DNA from: Betaproteobacteria bacterium | GTDB taxonomy: Bacteria; Acidobacteriota; Terriglobia; Acidiferrales; UBA7541 | Length of the DNA: 33,231 nucleotides | Assembly (NCBI GenBank): GCA_903970165.1 | Contig: CAJCHZ010000121.1 | Location: 1 to 33,231, forward strand | Direction of reading: 5' to 3' | Shown: in pieces, positions 6,886 to 15,844 of the stretch | Numbering within the stretch: position 1 is the stretch's first letter | How the letters are laid out: every line of letters starts with the position of its first letter | Position numbers and translations under genes: made by a program | Notes under the pieces: model-generated | Seen by the model: only the letters and a program-made list of their open reading frames with translations | Database searches by the model: none | Told to the model about the DNA's origin: nothing

Positions 6886-9669
6886 ATGTTCTGCACGTCC
6901 TGCGGCGCACAAGTTTCTTCCAGTGGCAAGTTCTGCTCGGTTTGCGGCAGCGCTGTGGATCTCAACACGGCGCAGACCATAGACTCGAATGACCTGAGCG
7001 TCGACCAGAACACGATCGCGCCCCCAACCACTCCGCGCAGACCTTCTTCTCCGCCCACCCCGGGCCATTCAAGGCGCACCCCTTCCAGCGGCGCCCCTGG
7101 CCTGACTAGTTCTGACCCTATCGGTGGCGGCCGCTTCACTCCGGGCCAGATGATTGCCGAGCGTTATCGCGTCGTGGCCATGGCCGGGCGCGGAGGAATG
7201 GGCGAGGTTTATCGCGCCGAAGATCTAAAGCTCGGTCAGCTCGTGGCCATCAAGTTTCTTCCCGAAAGCCTTTCAAATGACGCCGCTACTCTTTCTCGTT
7301 TCCATTCCGAAGTGCGCATCGCGCGGCAGGTTTCGCACCCAAACGTTTGCCGCGTATTCGATATTGGCGATGCCGACGGCACTCCATTTCTCTCCATGGA
7401 GTATGTGGACGGCGAAGATCTCGCCTCGGTCGTCCGCCGTATCGGCAGGCTTTCGCCGGACAAAGCTACGGAAATTGCTCGCCAGATCTGCGCCGGCCTC
7501 GCCGCTGCCCACGAGCGCGGCGTCATTCACCGCGATCTAAAACCCGCCAACGTCATGCTCGATGGCGCCGGAAAAATCCGTATCACCGATTTTGGCCTCG
7601 CGGGAATTGCCGCCAGCATTCAGGGCGCGGAAATTCGCGCCGGCACGCCCGCCTATATGGCGCCGGAGCAGCTCGCCGGAAAAGAAGTCACCGCAAAGAG
7701 CGACATCTATTCGCTTGGCCTAATCCTTTACGAAATTCTCACGGGCAAACGCGCCTTTGAGGGCGCGACCCTGCCCGAGCTGATCAAGCAGCGTGAACAC
7801 GGCACCATTACCAATCCTTCGACGCTCGTTCGCGACCTGGACCCGCTCATCGAACGCCTCATCCTTCGCTGCCTGGAAACTGATCCCGGAAAGCGCCCTG
7901 TCTCGGCTTTGCAAGTGGCCGCTGCGCTCCCTGGCGGTGATCCGCTCGCGGCCGCGCTCGCCGCAGGTGAAACACCTTCGCCGGAAATGGTCGCTGCTTC
8001 CGGTGCCTCGGAAGGCGTCCGTCCTGTGTTGGCTCTCGGACTTCTTCTCACTGCGCTTTTCGGATTGGTATGTTTCCTCTTCATCCAGGACCGCACTCAA
8101 CTTGCCAACAAGGTCTCTCTCGGAATTTCAACCGATGTTCTTGTTAACAAAGCCGGTGAAATAACTCGCAGCCTGGGTTACACCGCATCTCCTGCGGACA
8201 CTGCCTACGATTTCGAGGCCAACTTCGACTATCTGAGCTATATCCGGGACCACGACAAAAACCCTTCGCGTTGGAATTCACTCGGCGATGACCGCCCGGC
8301 AGCCATGTCTTTTTGGTACCGTCAAAGTCCTCGCGAAATGCGCCCGCAAAGATTTTTTGCCTCCGCCGGCTCGGGAAAGGTGACGACCTTTGACCCAGCG
8401 ATGGGCGTGACTGGCATGACCTTGCTGTCCCTCGACACCCGCGGCAGGCTCATTCATTTCGAAGCCGTCCCCCCTCAAAAAGACGCCCCGGCTCACGATC
8501 CTACCGCCCCCAATTGGAGCCGCTTGTTTTCCGCCGCGGAACTTGATCCCGCGGTTTTCCAGTCCGCCGATCCCGAATGGACTCCGCTGGCCTGGGGCGA
8601 TTCGCGCGCCGCCTGGACCGGCACTGTTCCCGGCCATCCGGACATTCCCTTACGTATTGAAGCTGCGTCTTACCGCGGCCTTCCTATCTATTTCGATTTG
8701 ATTTATCCGTGGATCACTCCGGACCGCAGCGTTCCATTCTCACCGTCAAGCCGGCAAAAGCTGTCCAATTTCATCGTTGTGAGCCTCTTCATCGCCATCT
8801 TGCTGATCAGCCTTTTGATCGTCCGTTACAACTTAAAGCACAAACGAGGTGATAACCGAGGCGCATTCCGCCTCGGCTCTTTCGTCTTCGTGATCTACTT
8901 CACGATGTGGCTGCTTCGCGCGCATCACGTCGCTTCCATCACGGAAATCGACCTGATGGTCATCGCGATCAGTTGGGGATTGCTCTATACCTTTTTGATG
9001 GTGGTTCTCTACCTTGCCCTCGAGCCCTTGGTCCGCCGGAACGCTCCGCAAACCTTGATTGGATGGACCCGCCTGCTCTCTGGACAATTCAAGGACCCGC
9101 TTGTCGGCAGAGACCTTCTCTTCGGGGTGTTTTACGGTGTCGCGCTTGTGCTATTCGAAACTTCCGACAATTTCATTCTTCCCCTGCTCGGCAAGCTGCC
9201 GCCCTTGCCGGGTATTGTCGCAGGGGAATCCTTGCTCGGCGTTCGTATGGCGATTGGGCTTCTCCTTTTTTATGTCCTCTATTTTACTATTTACTCGCTG
9301 GTTCTTTTCTTTCTGCTTTCGCTCCTCCGTTTGGTGCTGCGCAAGGACGCCATCGCCTTCGTCGCTCTCGTACTCCTCGGCGCGTTCGTCAATAACGGCG
9401 GCGAGCAAAAGCTTTTCGATTTTATCGCCTCGGCAATTATTTATATTTCTTTCCTTTTTGTATTGAAGCGCTTCGGCTTTCTGGTTTTGGTCGTTGGCCT
9501 TGTCGTGCAGAATGTACTGCTTGTTTTTCCGACGACTACGCACTTGTCTCAGTGGTACGCGGCTCCCGCTTTGGTGGGGCTCGTCGCCATCGCGGCTCTT
9601 GCTTTTTACGGATTTCAGACGGCTCGCGCGGGCCAGCCGCTTTTCGCTTCCAGCGTCTTGGATTCCTAG
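6886..9669 (+). CDS. Zinc-ribbon Ser/Thr protein kinase with polytopic membrane C-terminus
   Basis: A 927-residue Hanks-type kinase. Residues 1-25 form a zinc ribbon (CTSCG and CSVCG pairs), followed by a Pro/Ser-rich linker. The kinase domain spans about 95-350: Gly loop GRGGMGEVYRAED (from Gly101), Lys123 in VAIKFL, catalytic HRDLKPANVMLD (Asp217), DFGLAG (Asp235) and APEQLAG. All core residues are present, so it should be active. A transmembrane helix lies at about 382-402, then an extracytoplasmic region of about 220 residues, then seven or so hydrophobic helices from about 628 to the C-terminus. This resembles a receptor kinase fused to a multi-pass sensor. The ligand and substrates are unknown. 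The stop overlaps the convergent downstream gene by a few bases. Confidence 0.92.
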   Translation: MFCTSCGAQVSSSGKFCSVCGSAVDLNTAQTIDSNDLSVDQNTIAPPTTPRRPSSPPTPGHSRRTPSSGAPGLTSSDPIGGGRFTPGQMIAERYRVVAMAGRGGMGEVYRAEDLKLGQLVAIKFLPESLSNDAATLSRFHSEVRIARQVSHPNVCRVFDIGDADGTPFLSMEYVDGEDLASVVRRIGRLSPDKATEIARQICAGLAAAHERGVIHRDLKPANVMLDGAGKIRITDFGLAGIAASIQGAEIRAGTPAYMAPEQLAGKEVTAKSDIYSLGLILYEILTGKRAFEGATLPELIKQREHGTITNPSTLVRDLDPLIERLILRCLETDPGKRPVSALQVAAALPGGDPLAAALAAGETPSPEMVAASGASEGVRPVLALGLLLTALFGLVCFLFIQDRTQLANKVSLGISTDVLVNKAGEITRSLGYTASPADTAYDFEANFDYLSYIRDHDKNPSRWNSLGDDRPAAMSFWYRQSPREMRPQRFFASAGSGKVTTFDPAMGVTGMTLLSLDTRGRLIHFEAVPPQKDAPAHDPTAPNWSRLFSAAELDPAVFQSADPEWTPLAWGDSRAAWTGTVPGHPDIPLRIEAASYRGLPIYFDLIYPWITPDRSVPFSPSSRQKLSNFIVVSLFIAILLISLLIVRYNLKHKRGDNRGAFRLGSFVFVIYFTMWLLRAHHVASITEIDLMVIAISWGLLYTFLMVVLYLALEPLVRRNAPQTLIGWTRLLSGQFKDPLVGRDLLFGVFYGVALVLFETSDNFILPLLGKLPPLPGIVAGESLLGVRMAIGLLLFYVLYFTIYSLVLFFLLSLLRLVLRKDAIAFVALVLLGAFVNNGGEQKLFDFIASAIIYISFLFVLKRFGFLVLVVGLVVQNVLLVFPTTTHLSQWYAAPALVGLVAIAALAFYGFQTARAGQPLFASSVLDS

Positions 9670-10298
9670 CCTTTTTTGCGTCCCGCCGCTGTTTCATGTC
9701 CGTGCAGAACGGCTCCCGTAACGTGCGCCGCCAGGTTTTCAAGATCATTTAGCGCGCGGCTCGCCGCCATTCGTGCTTTCTCCAAAAAAGACGAGTCCAG
9801 CAAAAACGCGCACCGGTCCACAAACGGATGACTCGCGGCCTCAAACGGCTTCCGTGTCCGCCGCGTCGAGCTATTTCGCGCCAGCAAGTCCTCATACATC
9901 TGCAAATCCGTCTGAAAATCGAGCGCGTCTCCCGCGCTCCACTTTTGCTGGCGCGTTAACGCGGCCAGATATTTCCGCCGAAATGCCACGGCGTCCTTCC
10001 GCATCATCGGGCGCGGCTTGGCTCTTCCGCCTTCGGGCAGTGGCTCTTCATAAGCAATTTCCAGCGCCCGCGCCGTCACCGCAAGCAAAGCCTCGCGCCG
10101 CAGCAACTCCAGCAAGTCCCGATAAAGCGCCGCGTGCACCTGCAGCGCGTGGCGCCCGTGTTCCACCACATACGAATCCACGAATCGCGGCACAATTCGC
10201 TCGCTCTGCAAACCATCCGCCAGGCGCCGTACCAATTCCGCAGGCACCTCCGCCAAATTGTTTTTTTCGCGCCCCATCGTCATCAAGTCTTGAACCAT
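9666..10298 (-). CDS. Hypothetical protein, 210 residues
   Basis: I do not recognise a family. The protein is predicted to be soluble and rich in Leu, Ala and Arg with helical periodicity (for example ALYRDLLELLRREALLAVTA and DALDFQTDLQMYEDLLARN). It has no signal peptide or membrane segment, and the basic tail ends AAGRKKG. Codon use is like that of its neighbours, which supports a real gene. It ends convergently with the kinase gene, overlapping by 4 bp, and lies downstream of lon with a strong terminator between them, so it has its own promoter. Start choice among three nearby in-frame ATGs (10298, 10283, 10277) is not decided by a ribosome binding site. Confidence 0.62.
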   Translation of the reverse strand: MVQDLMTMGREKNNLAEVPAELVRRLADGLQSERIVPRFVDSYVVEHGRHALQVHAALYRDLLELLRREALLAVTARALEIAYEEPLPEGGRAKPRPMMRKDAVAFRRKYLAALTRQQKWSAGDALDFQTDLQMYEDLLARNSSTRRTRKPFEAASHPFVDRCAFLLDSSFLEKARMAASRALNDLENLAAHVTGAVLHGHETAAGRKKG

Positions 10299-10340
10299 GT
10301 TAGCAGGACTTTGTTTACGCTTAGTCCACGCTCACGCCTA

Positions 10341-10378
10341 AAAGCAAAAAGCCCAGCGAATCGAAATTCGCTGGGCTT
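10341..10378 (-). terminator. Rho-independent terminator of lon
   Basis: A perfect 13-bp stem (10349-10361 with 10366-10378) closing a TTCG tetraloop when read on the minus strand, followed by TTTTT and a second T-run (A-rich 10341-10350 on +). It starts 78 bp after the lon stop. TTCG loops are unusually stable, as expected for a strong terminator. Confidence 0.9.
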
Positions 10379-10455
10379 GTACTTTTGCTTACCGTCGGGG
10401 CACGGTGCACCATACCCCGACCCTTAAGCCTGACCTTTACGATCGAACACCGTTC

Positions 10456-12882
10456 TTAGTGAATCGCCCGCGGGCTCTCCGGCCCCACCCGCTTCGGCTT
10501 GGACTCCGGCTGAGGCACGATGGGCGGAGCAACGCTCTCCTTCGAGAGAGCGTGCTCCAGCACTTCATCCAGGTTGCGTACGTAGGTGATCTTCATGTCG
10601 CCCAGAATATCCGGCGGAAGATCCGCTACTGCATTAGGCTCGTTATCCGCCGGTAGCAGCACTTCCTTGATCCCTGCTCGCTTCGCGCCAAGGACTTTTT
10701 CCTTAACGCCGCCGATCGGGAGTACCACGCCAGACAGTGTCATCTCGCCAGTCATCGCTAACCGGTCGCGCACAGGCCGCCCCGTGAGCAAGCTGACCAG
10801 CGACGTCACCATCGCCGCCCCCGCCGACGGTCCATCTTTCGGCACGCCGCCTGAAGGCACGTGAATGTGAATGTCCTGCTTACGGAAGAAGTCCGGATCA
10901 ATCCCGTACCGCTCCGCATTCGACCGTGTCCATGTCAGTGCCGCGGTCATCGATTCCTGCATGACCTCGCCAAGATGCCCGGTCATCGTGAACTGTTTTC
11001 CACCGCGCATCCGGCTCGCTTCGATGAAAACGATGTCTCCGCCGACTGGCGTCCAAACCAGGCCAACCGCCACGCCCGGTTTCTTGACGCGCTCTTCCAC
11101 TTCCTTCTCCGCCCGGAATTTCGGTACGCCGAGGTACTCACGCACAATCTCGGGCGTAACGACCATCTTTTCCGTCTTGCCTTCTGCAAGCTTTCGCGCC
11201 TGTTTGCGGGTAATCGTTGCGATTTCCCGTTCGAGATTTCTCACGCCCGCTTCCCGCGTGAAGCTGTGGATGATTTCCCGCAGCGACTCGTCCGAGAATT
11301 CAATCTGCTCGCCCACTTTCAGCCCATGTTCCTGAGCCTGCTTGGGAATCAGATATTTGTGCGCGATGTGGACCTTCTCTTCGCCTGTATATCCGGCGAG
11401 TTCGATGATCTCCATGCGGTCGCGCAGCGGCTCCGGTATCGGATCCATCCAGTTCGCCGTCGCGATGAACAATACCTTCGACAAATCGAACGGCACATCC
11501 AGATAGTGATCGCGGAACGCATTGTTCTGTTCCGGATCGAGCACTTCCATCAGCGCCGAAGAAGGATCTCCGCGAAAATCGCGGCCTAGCTTGTCGACTT
11601 CATCCAGCATCATCACCGGATCGTTCGACTCCGCGCGCTTCAGCCCCTGAATAATCTGCCCCGGCAATGCGCCAATATAAGTCCGGCGATGCCCGCGAAT
11701 CTCCGCCTCATCATGCATGCCGCCCAAAGCGATGCGTACGAATTTGCGTCCCAACGACCTGGCAATGGATTTCCCAAGCGATGTTTTTCCCACGCCAGGA
11801 GGCCCAACGAAGCACAGGATGGGCCCTTTCATCCCCGGCTGCAGCTTTTTCACCGCCAGGTAATCCAGAATCCGTTCCTTGACCTTCTCGAGGTCATAGT
11901 GGTCTTCGTCCAGAATCTGCTTGCCCTTCGCAATGTCAATCTCGCTCGCGCCGGAAGACTTCGACCACGGCAAAGACGTCATCCACTCCAGGTAAGTGCG
12001 CGAAACCATGTATTCCGCGGAAGCTGGCGTCATCTTCGCCAACCGCTTCAGTTCACGGTCGCACTCTTTCTTGCCCTCGGCCGTCATTCCGGCCTCTTCC
12101 ACTTTCTTGCGAAGCTCGTCAATTTCCTGCGTCGAATCGTCCGATTCGCCGAGTTCCTTCTGAATCGCCTTCATCTGTTCGCGCAACAAATATTCGCGCT
12201 GGTTCTGGCCCACTTGCTCCTGCACCTGCTCGTGAATCTTCGAACGCAGCTCCAGCACCTCCAGCTCTTTCGAAAGTTCACGAATCAACATTTCCAGCCG
12301 CTTGCGCACGCTCGGTGTTTCAATCAACTCCTGCCGAAGCAATGTCGAAAGCGAAGGAAGCGTTCCAGCGATGAAGTCTGCCAGGCGTCCCGGATCTTCG
12401 ATATTCATTGCCACGGATTGCAAATCATCGGAAAGCTGCGGCGAATGGCTCACAACGTCGCGGAACAGATCCTGAGCATTGCGCTGCAACGCCTCCAGCT
12501 CGGCGTCAACGTCCCCCATCAAGTCGGGCTGCGCTTCGACGCGCGCCCGCAAGAAAGGCCGCAAGCTCATCAGCTCGAGCACGTTCACGCGCTGCAAGCC
12601 CTCCAGAAACACAACCACGTTCCCGTTAGGCATTTTCACGGTCTTATGGACCTTGGCCAGCGTCCCAACCTTGTGCAAGTCTGCCGCGGCAGGATCCTCA
12701 ACCCGAGGGTCTAGCTGTGCCACAACCCCCAACATTTTCTCCTCGCCTTCCAGCGAGTTCACGAGAGCCAGCGAACTCTCCCGGCCGACCGTCAAGGGCA
12801 ACACGGCGCCTGGAAACAGGACAGTGTCACGAACCGGCAGGATCGCCAGAATCTCTGGAACCGTATACTTTTTTTCAGCCAT
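10456..12882 (-). CDS. lon: ATP-dependent Lon protease
   Basis: An 808-residue Lon of the bacterial LonA type, degrading misfolded and regulatory proteins in the cytoplasm. The N-terminal substrate-binding domain (ILAILPVRDTVLFPGAVLPL) is followed by a coiled-coil region, then the AAA+ module with Walker A GPPGVGKTSLG (Lys366) and Walker B VMMLDEVDK. The peptidase has PKDGPSAGAAM with catalytic Ser686, and GGVKEKVLGAKRAG with the dyad Lys729. The Ser-Lys spacing equals that of E. coli Lon. The start at 12882 is chosen for MAEKKYTVPE and a GGGGG ribosome binding site; an in-frame extension upstream to 12936 looks non-coding. It is monocistronic, with its own terminator. Confidence 0.97.
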   Translation of the reverse strand: MAEKKYTVPEILAILPVRDTVLFPGAVLPLTVGRESSLALVNSLEGEEKMLGVVAQLDPRVEDPAAADLHKVGTLAKVHKTVKMPNGNVVVFLEGLQRVNVLELMSLRPFLRARVEAQPDLMGDVDAELEALQRNAQDLFRDVVSHSPQLSDDLQSVAMNIEDPGRLADFIAGTLPSLSTLLRQELIETPSVRKRLEMLIRELSKELEVLELRSKIHEQVQEQVGQNQREYLLREQMKAIQKELGESDDSTQEIDELRKKVEEAGMTAEGKKECDRELKRLAKMTPASAEYMVSRTYLEWMTSLPWSKSSGASEIDIAKGKQILDEDHYDLEKVKERILDYLAVKKLQPGMKGPILCFVGPPGVGKTSLGKSIARSLGRKFVRIALGGMHDEAEIRGHRRTYIGALPGQIIQGLKRAESNDPVMMLDEVDKLGRDFRGDPSSALMEVLDPEQNNAFRDHYLDVPFDLSKVLFIATANWMDPIPEPLRDRMEIIELAGYTGEEKVHIAHKYLIPKQAQEHGLKVGEQIEFSDESLREIIHSFTREAGVRNLEREIATITRKQARKLAEGKTEKMVVTPEIVREYLGVPKFRAEKEVEERVKKPGVAVGLVWTPVGGDIVFIEASRMRGGKQFTMTGHLGEVMQESMTAALTWTRSNAERYGIDPDFFRKQDIHIHVPSGGVPKDGPSAGAAMVTSLVSLLTGRPVRDRLAMTGEMTLSGVVLPIGGVKEKVLGAKRAGIKEVLLPADNEPNAVADLPPDILGDMKITYVRNLDEVLEHALSKESVAPPIVPQPESKPKRVGPESPRAIH

Positions 12883-13148
12883 GTAAGTGCCCCCTAGATT
12901 CAGGCGCAATCTCAATTTTGATTGCGCGTACCACATTTAGATGCGAGTAAGGCTAAAAAGGTGCGGAAAGATGCAAATACAAGTAGCACAAAATCTTAGT
13001 CTGTTAAGCTAATATTTTGGCAGCAGCTTCCTCGCTTTGCAAATCTCTCCATAACTCACTATATTTTAAAGGTTTAACGAAGCTTCCCAATCCCGCCGAT
13101 CTCCCGCGCCTGACCAATCCATGGGCGCCAGATTGATTCTGTTGAGGC

Positions 13149-14480
13149 CTACGCTTTCCCGGCGGTAAACTTCGTTCGGACGAATATTTCTGCCTCTTGT
13201 TTCGAGGCAATTTGCCCTTCGAGCTGTGCGTCTTCTACCGCCTTCAATATCTCGCTAAAGAGTGGTCCAGGGCTATAGCCCATTTGGGTCAAATCATTGC
13301 CACTTAGGACACGCCTTGGACGAACCTCGTCAGCAGGCGTCTCCGCCAGAAACCGTTGTACGAATTCATAAAAGTCCAGATGGCGATGGCTCGATAGGCA
13401 ATCCAGCCGGTGCAGGGCCAGGTGCTCTTCGAAATGGGGCAGGCGAACAAACCGTTTCAGAGTCGACTTTTTCATCTGGTCCACGGCCATGAACCGCATA
13501 TGGTTGGCCACCAGGGCCATGATTTGCTCGGTTTCCTCATTGGAAAAGCGATACCGCCGGCAAATGGCTTCCGCCATTCGTACTCCCACGTCCACATGGT
13601 TGTCAAACCGTATGCGGTCGCCGGTCTGCGAAGCGGGCCTGTACGTCGGCGGTTTCCCCACATCGTGCAGCAGCACTCCCCAGGCCAGCGTCGGCGATGT
13701 TCCCGCCGGAAGACCTTCAATCATCAGCAGCGTGTGAATCCATACGTCCCCTTCCGGATGAAATTGCGGGGGCTGCGGCACGCCTTTCATGGCCGCAATC
13801 TCCGGCAAAACGATCGAAAGCAGCCACGACTTTTCCAGTAATTCAAATCCAGTCTTCGCCGCTCCTTCGCTCAGGAGTTTCGTCAGTTCCTCGCGAATAC
13901 GCTCTGCGGACACGTCGGTAATCGCGCCCGCATGCTTTCGAATGGAAGCAAATGTCGCATGCTCAATATCAAACCCAAATCGCGCCGCAAAACGCACCGC
14001 GCGCATCATGCGCAATTTATCTTCGCCAAAGCGCCGGTCAGGTTCGCCAATCGCTCGAATCACCCCCGCCTGTAGGTCCGCCTGGCCATTTACATAGTCG
14101 AGAATCTCGCCGGTGTCGTGCCGCATCAACAAGCCGTTGATCGTGAAATCGCGCCGCTGGACATCCTCTTCAGCAGTCTTCGAGTAAACGACACGGTCGG
14201 GATGCCGTCCATCGGAATAGCCGATGTCGGAACGAAACGTGGCCACTTCTACTTTCAACCCATCACGCGGAATCAGCACAACTCCAAATTGAGCACCGAC
14301 GCCAATCCCTTCTGGAAACAGCTCCATTACCCGCTCCGGCGTCGCATCCGTCGTCACGTCGTAATCGGCAGGCTCGCGCCCAAGCAAAATGTCGCGCACA
14401 CATCCGCCCACCAGCAGCGCCTGATACCCATTGCGCTGCAATGTGTCGCAGATGGAATTGGCGAGTCCTCGCGAGTTCAT
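13149..14480 (-). CDS. cca: CCA tRNA nucleotidyltransferase / poly(A) polymerase family, HD-domain type
   Basis: A 443-residue class II nucleotidyltransferase. Motifs in order are LVGGCVRDILLG (residues 23-34), the metal-binding DYDVTT (Asp39 and Asp41), the template motif RRDFTINGL (Arg109-Asp111) and the neck region GEDKLRMMRAVRFAARF. A C-terminal HD domain carries LLHDVGKP (His272, Asp273) and a downstream NHVD/NHMRF pattern. Such enzymes repair or add the 3'-CCA of tRNA. Some close relatives are poly(A) polymerases or split A- and CC-adding enzymes, which the sequence alone does not settle. It lies 65 bp after the PP2C gene on the same strand. Confidence 0.92.
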   Translation of the reverse strand: MNSRGLANSICDTLQRNGYQALLVGGCVRDILLGREPADYDVTTDATPERVMELFPEGIGVGAQFGVVLIPRDGLKVEVATFRSDIGYSDGRHPDRVVYSKTAEEDVQRRDFTINGLLMRHDTGEILDYVNGQADLQAGVIRAIGEPDRRFGEDKLRMMRAVRFAARFGFDIEHATFASIRKHAGAITDVSAERIREELTKLLSEGAAKTGFELLEKSWLLSIVLPEIAAMKGVPQPPQFHPEGDVWIHTLLMIEGLPAGTSPTLAWGVLLHDVGKPPTYRPASQTGDRIRFDNHVDVGVRMAEAICRRYRFSNEETEQIMALVANHMRFMAVDQMKKSTLKRFVRLPHFEEHLALHRLDCLSSHRHLDFYEFVQRFLAETPADEVRPRRVLSGNDLTQMGYSPGPLFSEILKAVEDAQLEGQIASKQEAEIFVRTKFTAGKA

Positions 14481-14545
14481 TTTCCAATTATGCGCCAGCT
14501 GTGCCTTCCGCGTGTGCGCTCTCTCTTGTGGAAATCTGCGCGGAA

Positions 14546-15679
14546 TTACTTGCAGCGGAAAACGAGGCAGGTAATATCGTCGGACTGGCGCGTCACTCCC
14601 ACAAATTCATCGACGCGCTTCATCAGAAATTGCAGCGACTCTTGCGCATTCCAATCAGGCAGCCCTCGAATCGCCCCGAGCCAGCGGTCATTCCCGAACT
14701 CCTCGGCCTTTTCGTTGAAGGCTTCGACCACGCCATCCGTATAAAAAATCAAAGCTTCGCCGGGTTTCATGTCGATCGACGCGGTCTCGAAAGCAGCTTC
14801 CATGTCGATTCCGAGCGGTAAGCCACCCGCTTCGAGCCGCTGTGTGTCGCCATTGGCGTGCCTCAGAATAGGCGGATTGTGGCCCGCATTCACGTAGACA
14901 AGATGGCGCGTCGAAGGATCGTACTCCGCCAGCACGGCCGTCGTGAACCGCCGGCCATCCAGGCTGTGGGCCGAGGCGTAGCGGTTCAGCCGCACCACGA
15001 GGTCGCCCAGCGCGGGGCCTTCGCCCGCAATCGTGCGCAAACTCGCCTGGAGCGTGGCCATCAGCAGCGCTGCCGGAATGCTCTTTCCGGCCACGTCGGC
15101 GATGACCAGCATGAGCTTTCCATTTTCCTGGGCGCTCGCTGTCGGATAAAACGCGTCGTAATAATCGCCTGCAACGGAATTTTGCGGCCGCGACGCAAAA
15201 GCAATTTCCGCTCCCGCAACAATCGGCGCTGCGGACGGCACGAGCCACATCTGGATTTCCCGCGCAATCTCAAGGTCGCGCTTCATAATGACCTTGTCGG
15301 CCAATTCAAGCGACAGCAAAAGCAGCAGGGAAATGACCGCTAGAACCTCGAAGCGCTGGATATTGGGTATGGAGAATACCAGCAGAACCAGCGCCATCAG
15401 CAGCAGGATACGCCGCGCCGGAGACATCTTGAGCAGAAGAGCCCAGAAAAATTGTTTGAGAATCGGAAGCGGCCGCTTCCATTTCGGCAGCTTCTGAATT
15501 TCGTCCCAGTCAATGTCGCGCCCATAGAATCCATAGCTGGCACGCGCATCGGCTGTGAACTGGACCCACAGGTCGTCAATGTGGCGCCCCTCGCTGACGC
15601 GCTGCCAGAAACCGCGCATGCGGCCGCGCTCATGTTCTTTTCGAGGTGCTTCGGCGGCTGGCTCTGCAGGCGTGCTCAT
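14546..15679 (-). CDS. RsbU/SpoIIE-type PP2C serine phosphatase, membrane-anchored
   Basis: A 377-residue phosphatase. The N-terminal cytosolic part is charged. Two adjacent transmembrane helices (ILLLMALVLLVFSI and VLAVISLLLLLSLEL, about 90-130) lead into the helical linker RDLEIAREIQMWLVP typical of SpoIIE/RsbU proteins. The PP2C_SIG domain follows with the metal-binding aspartates in VAGDYYDAF, LVIADVAGKS, YTDGVVEAF and SDDIT. Such enzymes dephosphorylate STAS antagonists to free a sigma factor. The only STAS and kinase genes in the window are at 972-1810, about 13 kb away. A functional link is possible but not shown. Confidence 0.93.
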   Translation of the reverse strand: MSTPAEPAAEAPRKEHERGRMRGFWQRVSEGRHIDDLWVQFTADARASYGFYGRDIDWDEIQKLPKWKRPLPILKQFFWALLLKMSPARRILLLMALVLLVFSIPNIQRFEVLAVISLLLLLSLELADKVIMKRDLEIAREIQMWLVPSAAPIVAGAEIAFASRPQNSVAGDYYDAFYPTASAQENGKLMLVIADVAGKSIPAALLMATLQASLRTIAGEGPALGDLVVRLNRYASAHSLDGRRFTTAVLAEYDPSTRHLVYVNAGHNPPILRHANGDTQRLEAGGLPLGIDMEAAFETASIDMKPGEALIFYTDGVVEAFNEKAEEFGNDRWLGAIRGLPDWNAQESLQFLMKRVDEFVGVTRQSDDITCLVFRCK

Positions 15680-15769
15680 TACGGCCAGTATAGGTCATCC
15701 GCGCCGCAAACGTCGTAACAACCCAGCGAGGGCCACGGAACAAACCAAATCTCCACAGTGCTTCCGTCG

Positions 15770-15825
15770 TTCCGATTCTTCTCCGTGCTCTGTGCGCCCT
15801 CCTCCTTCTCTGTGTAAATGTCTTT
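15770..15825 (-). repeat. Dispersed intergenic repeat, copy A (degenerate)
   Basis: On the minus strand this reads as runs of ACAGAGAAGGAGGAGGGCG then CACAGAGCACGGAGAAG. It resembles the ACGCAGAGGCGCAGAGG-type repeat seen at 18105 and 23548. It fills most of the gap between the PP2C gene and dinB. Confidence 0.45.
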
Positions 15826-15844
15826 TCCTGCCTGCGGCCCTCCA

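Noticed and set aside
11689..12714. A long plus-strand open frame of 341 codons
   Set aside because: Lies wholly antisense to lon; His/Arg/Leu-rich composition is that of a reverse-strand shadow of a GC-rich gene.
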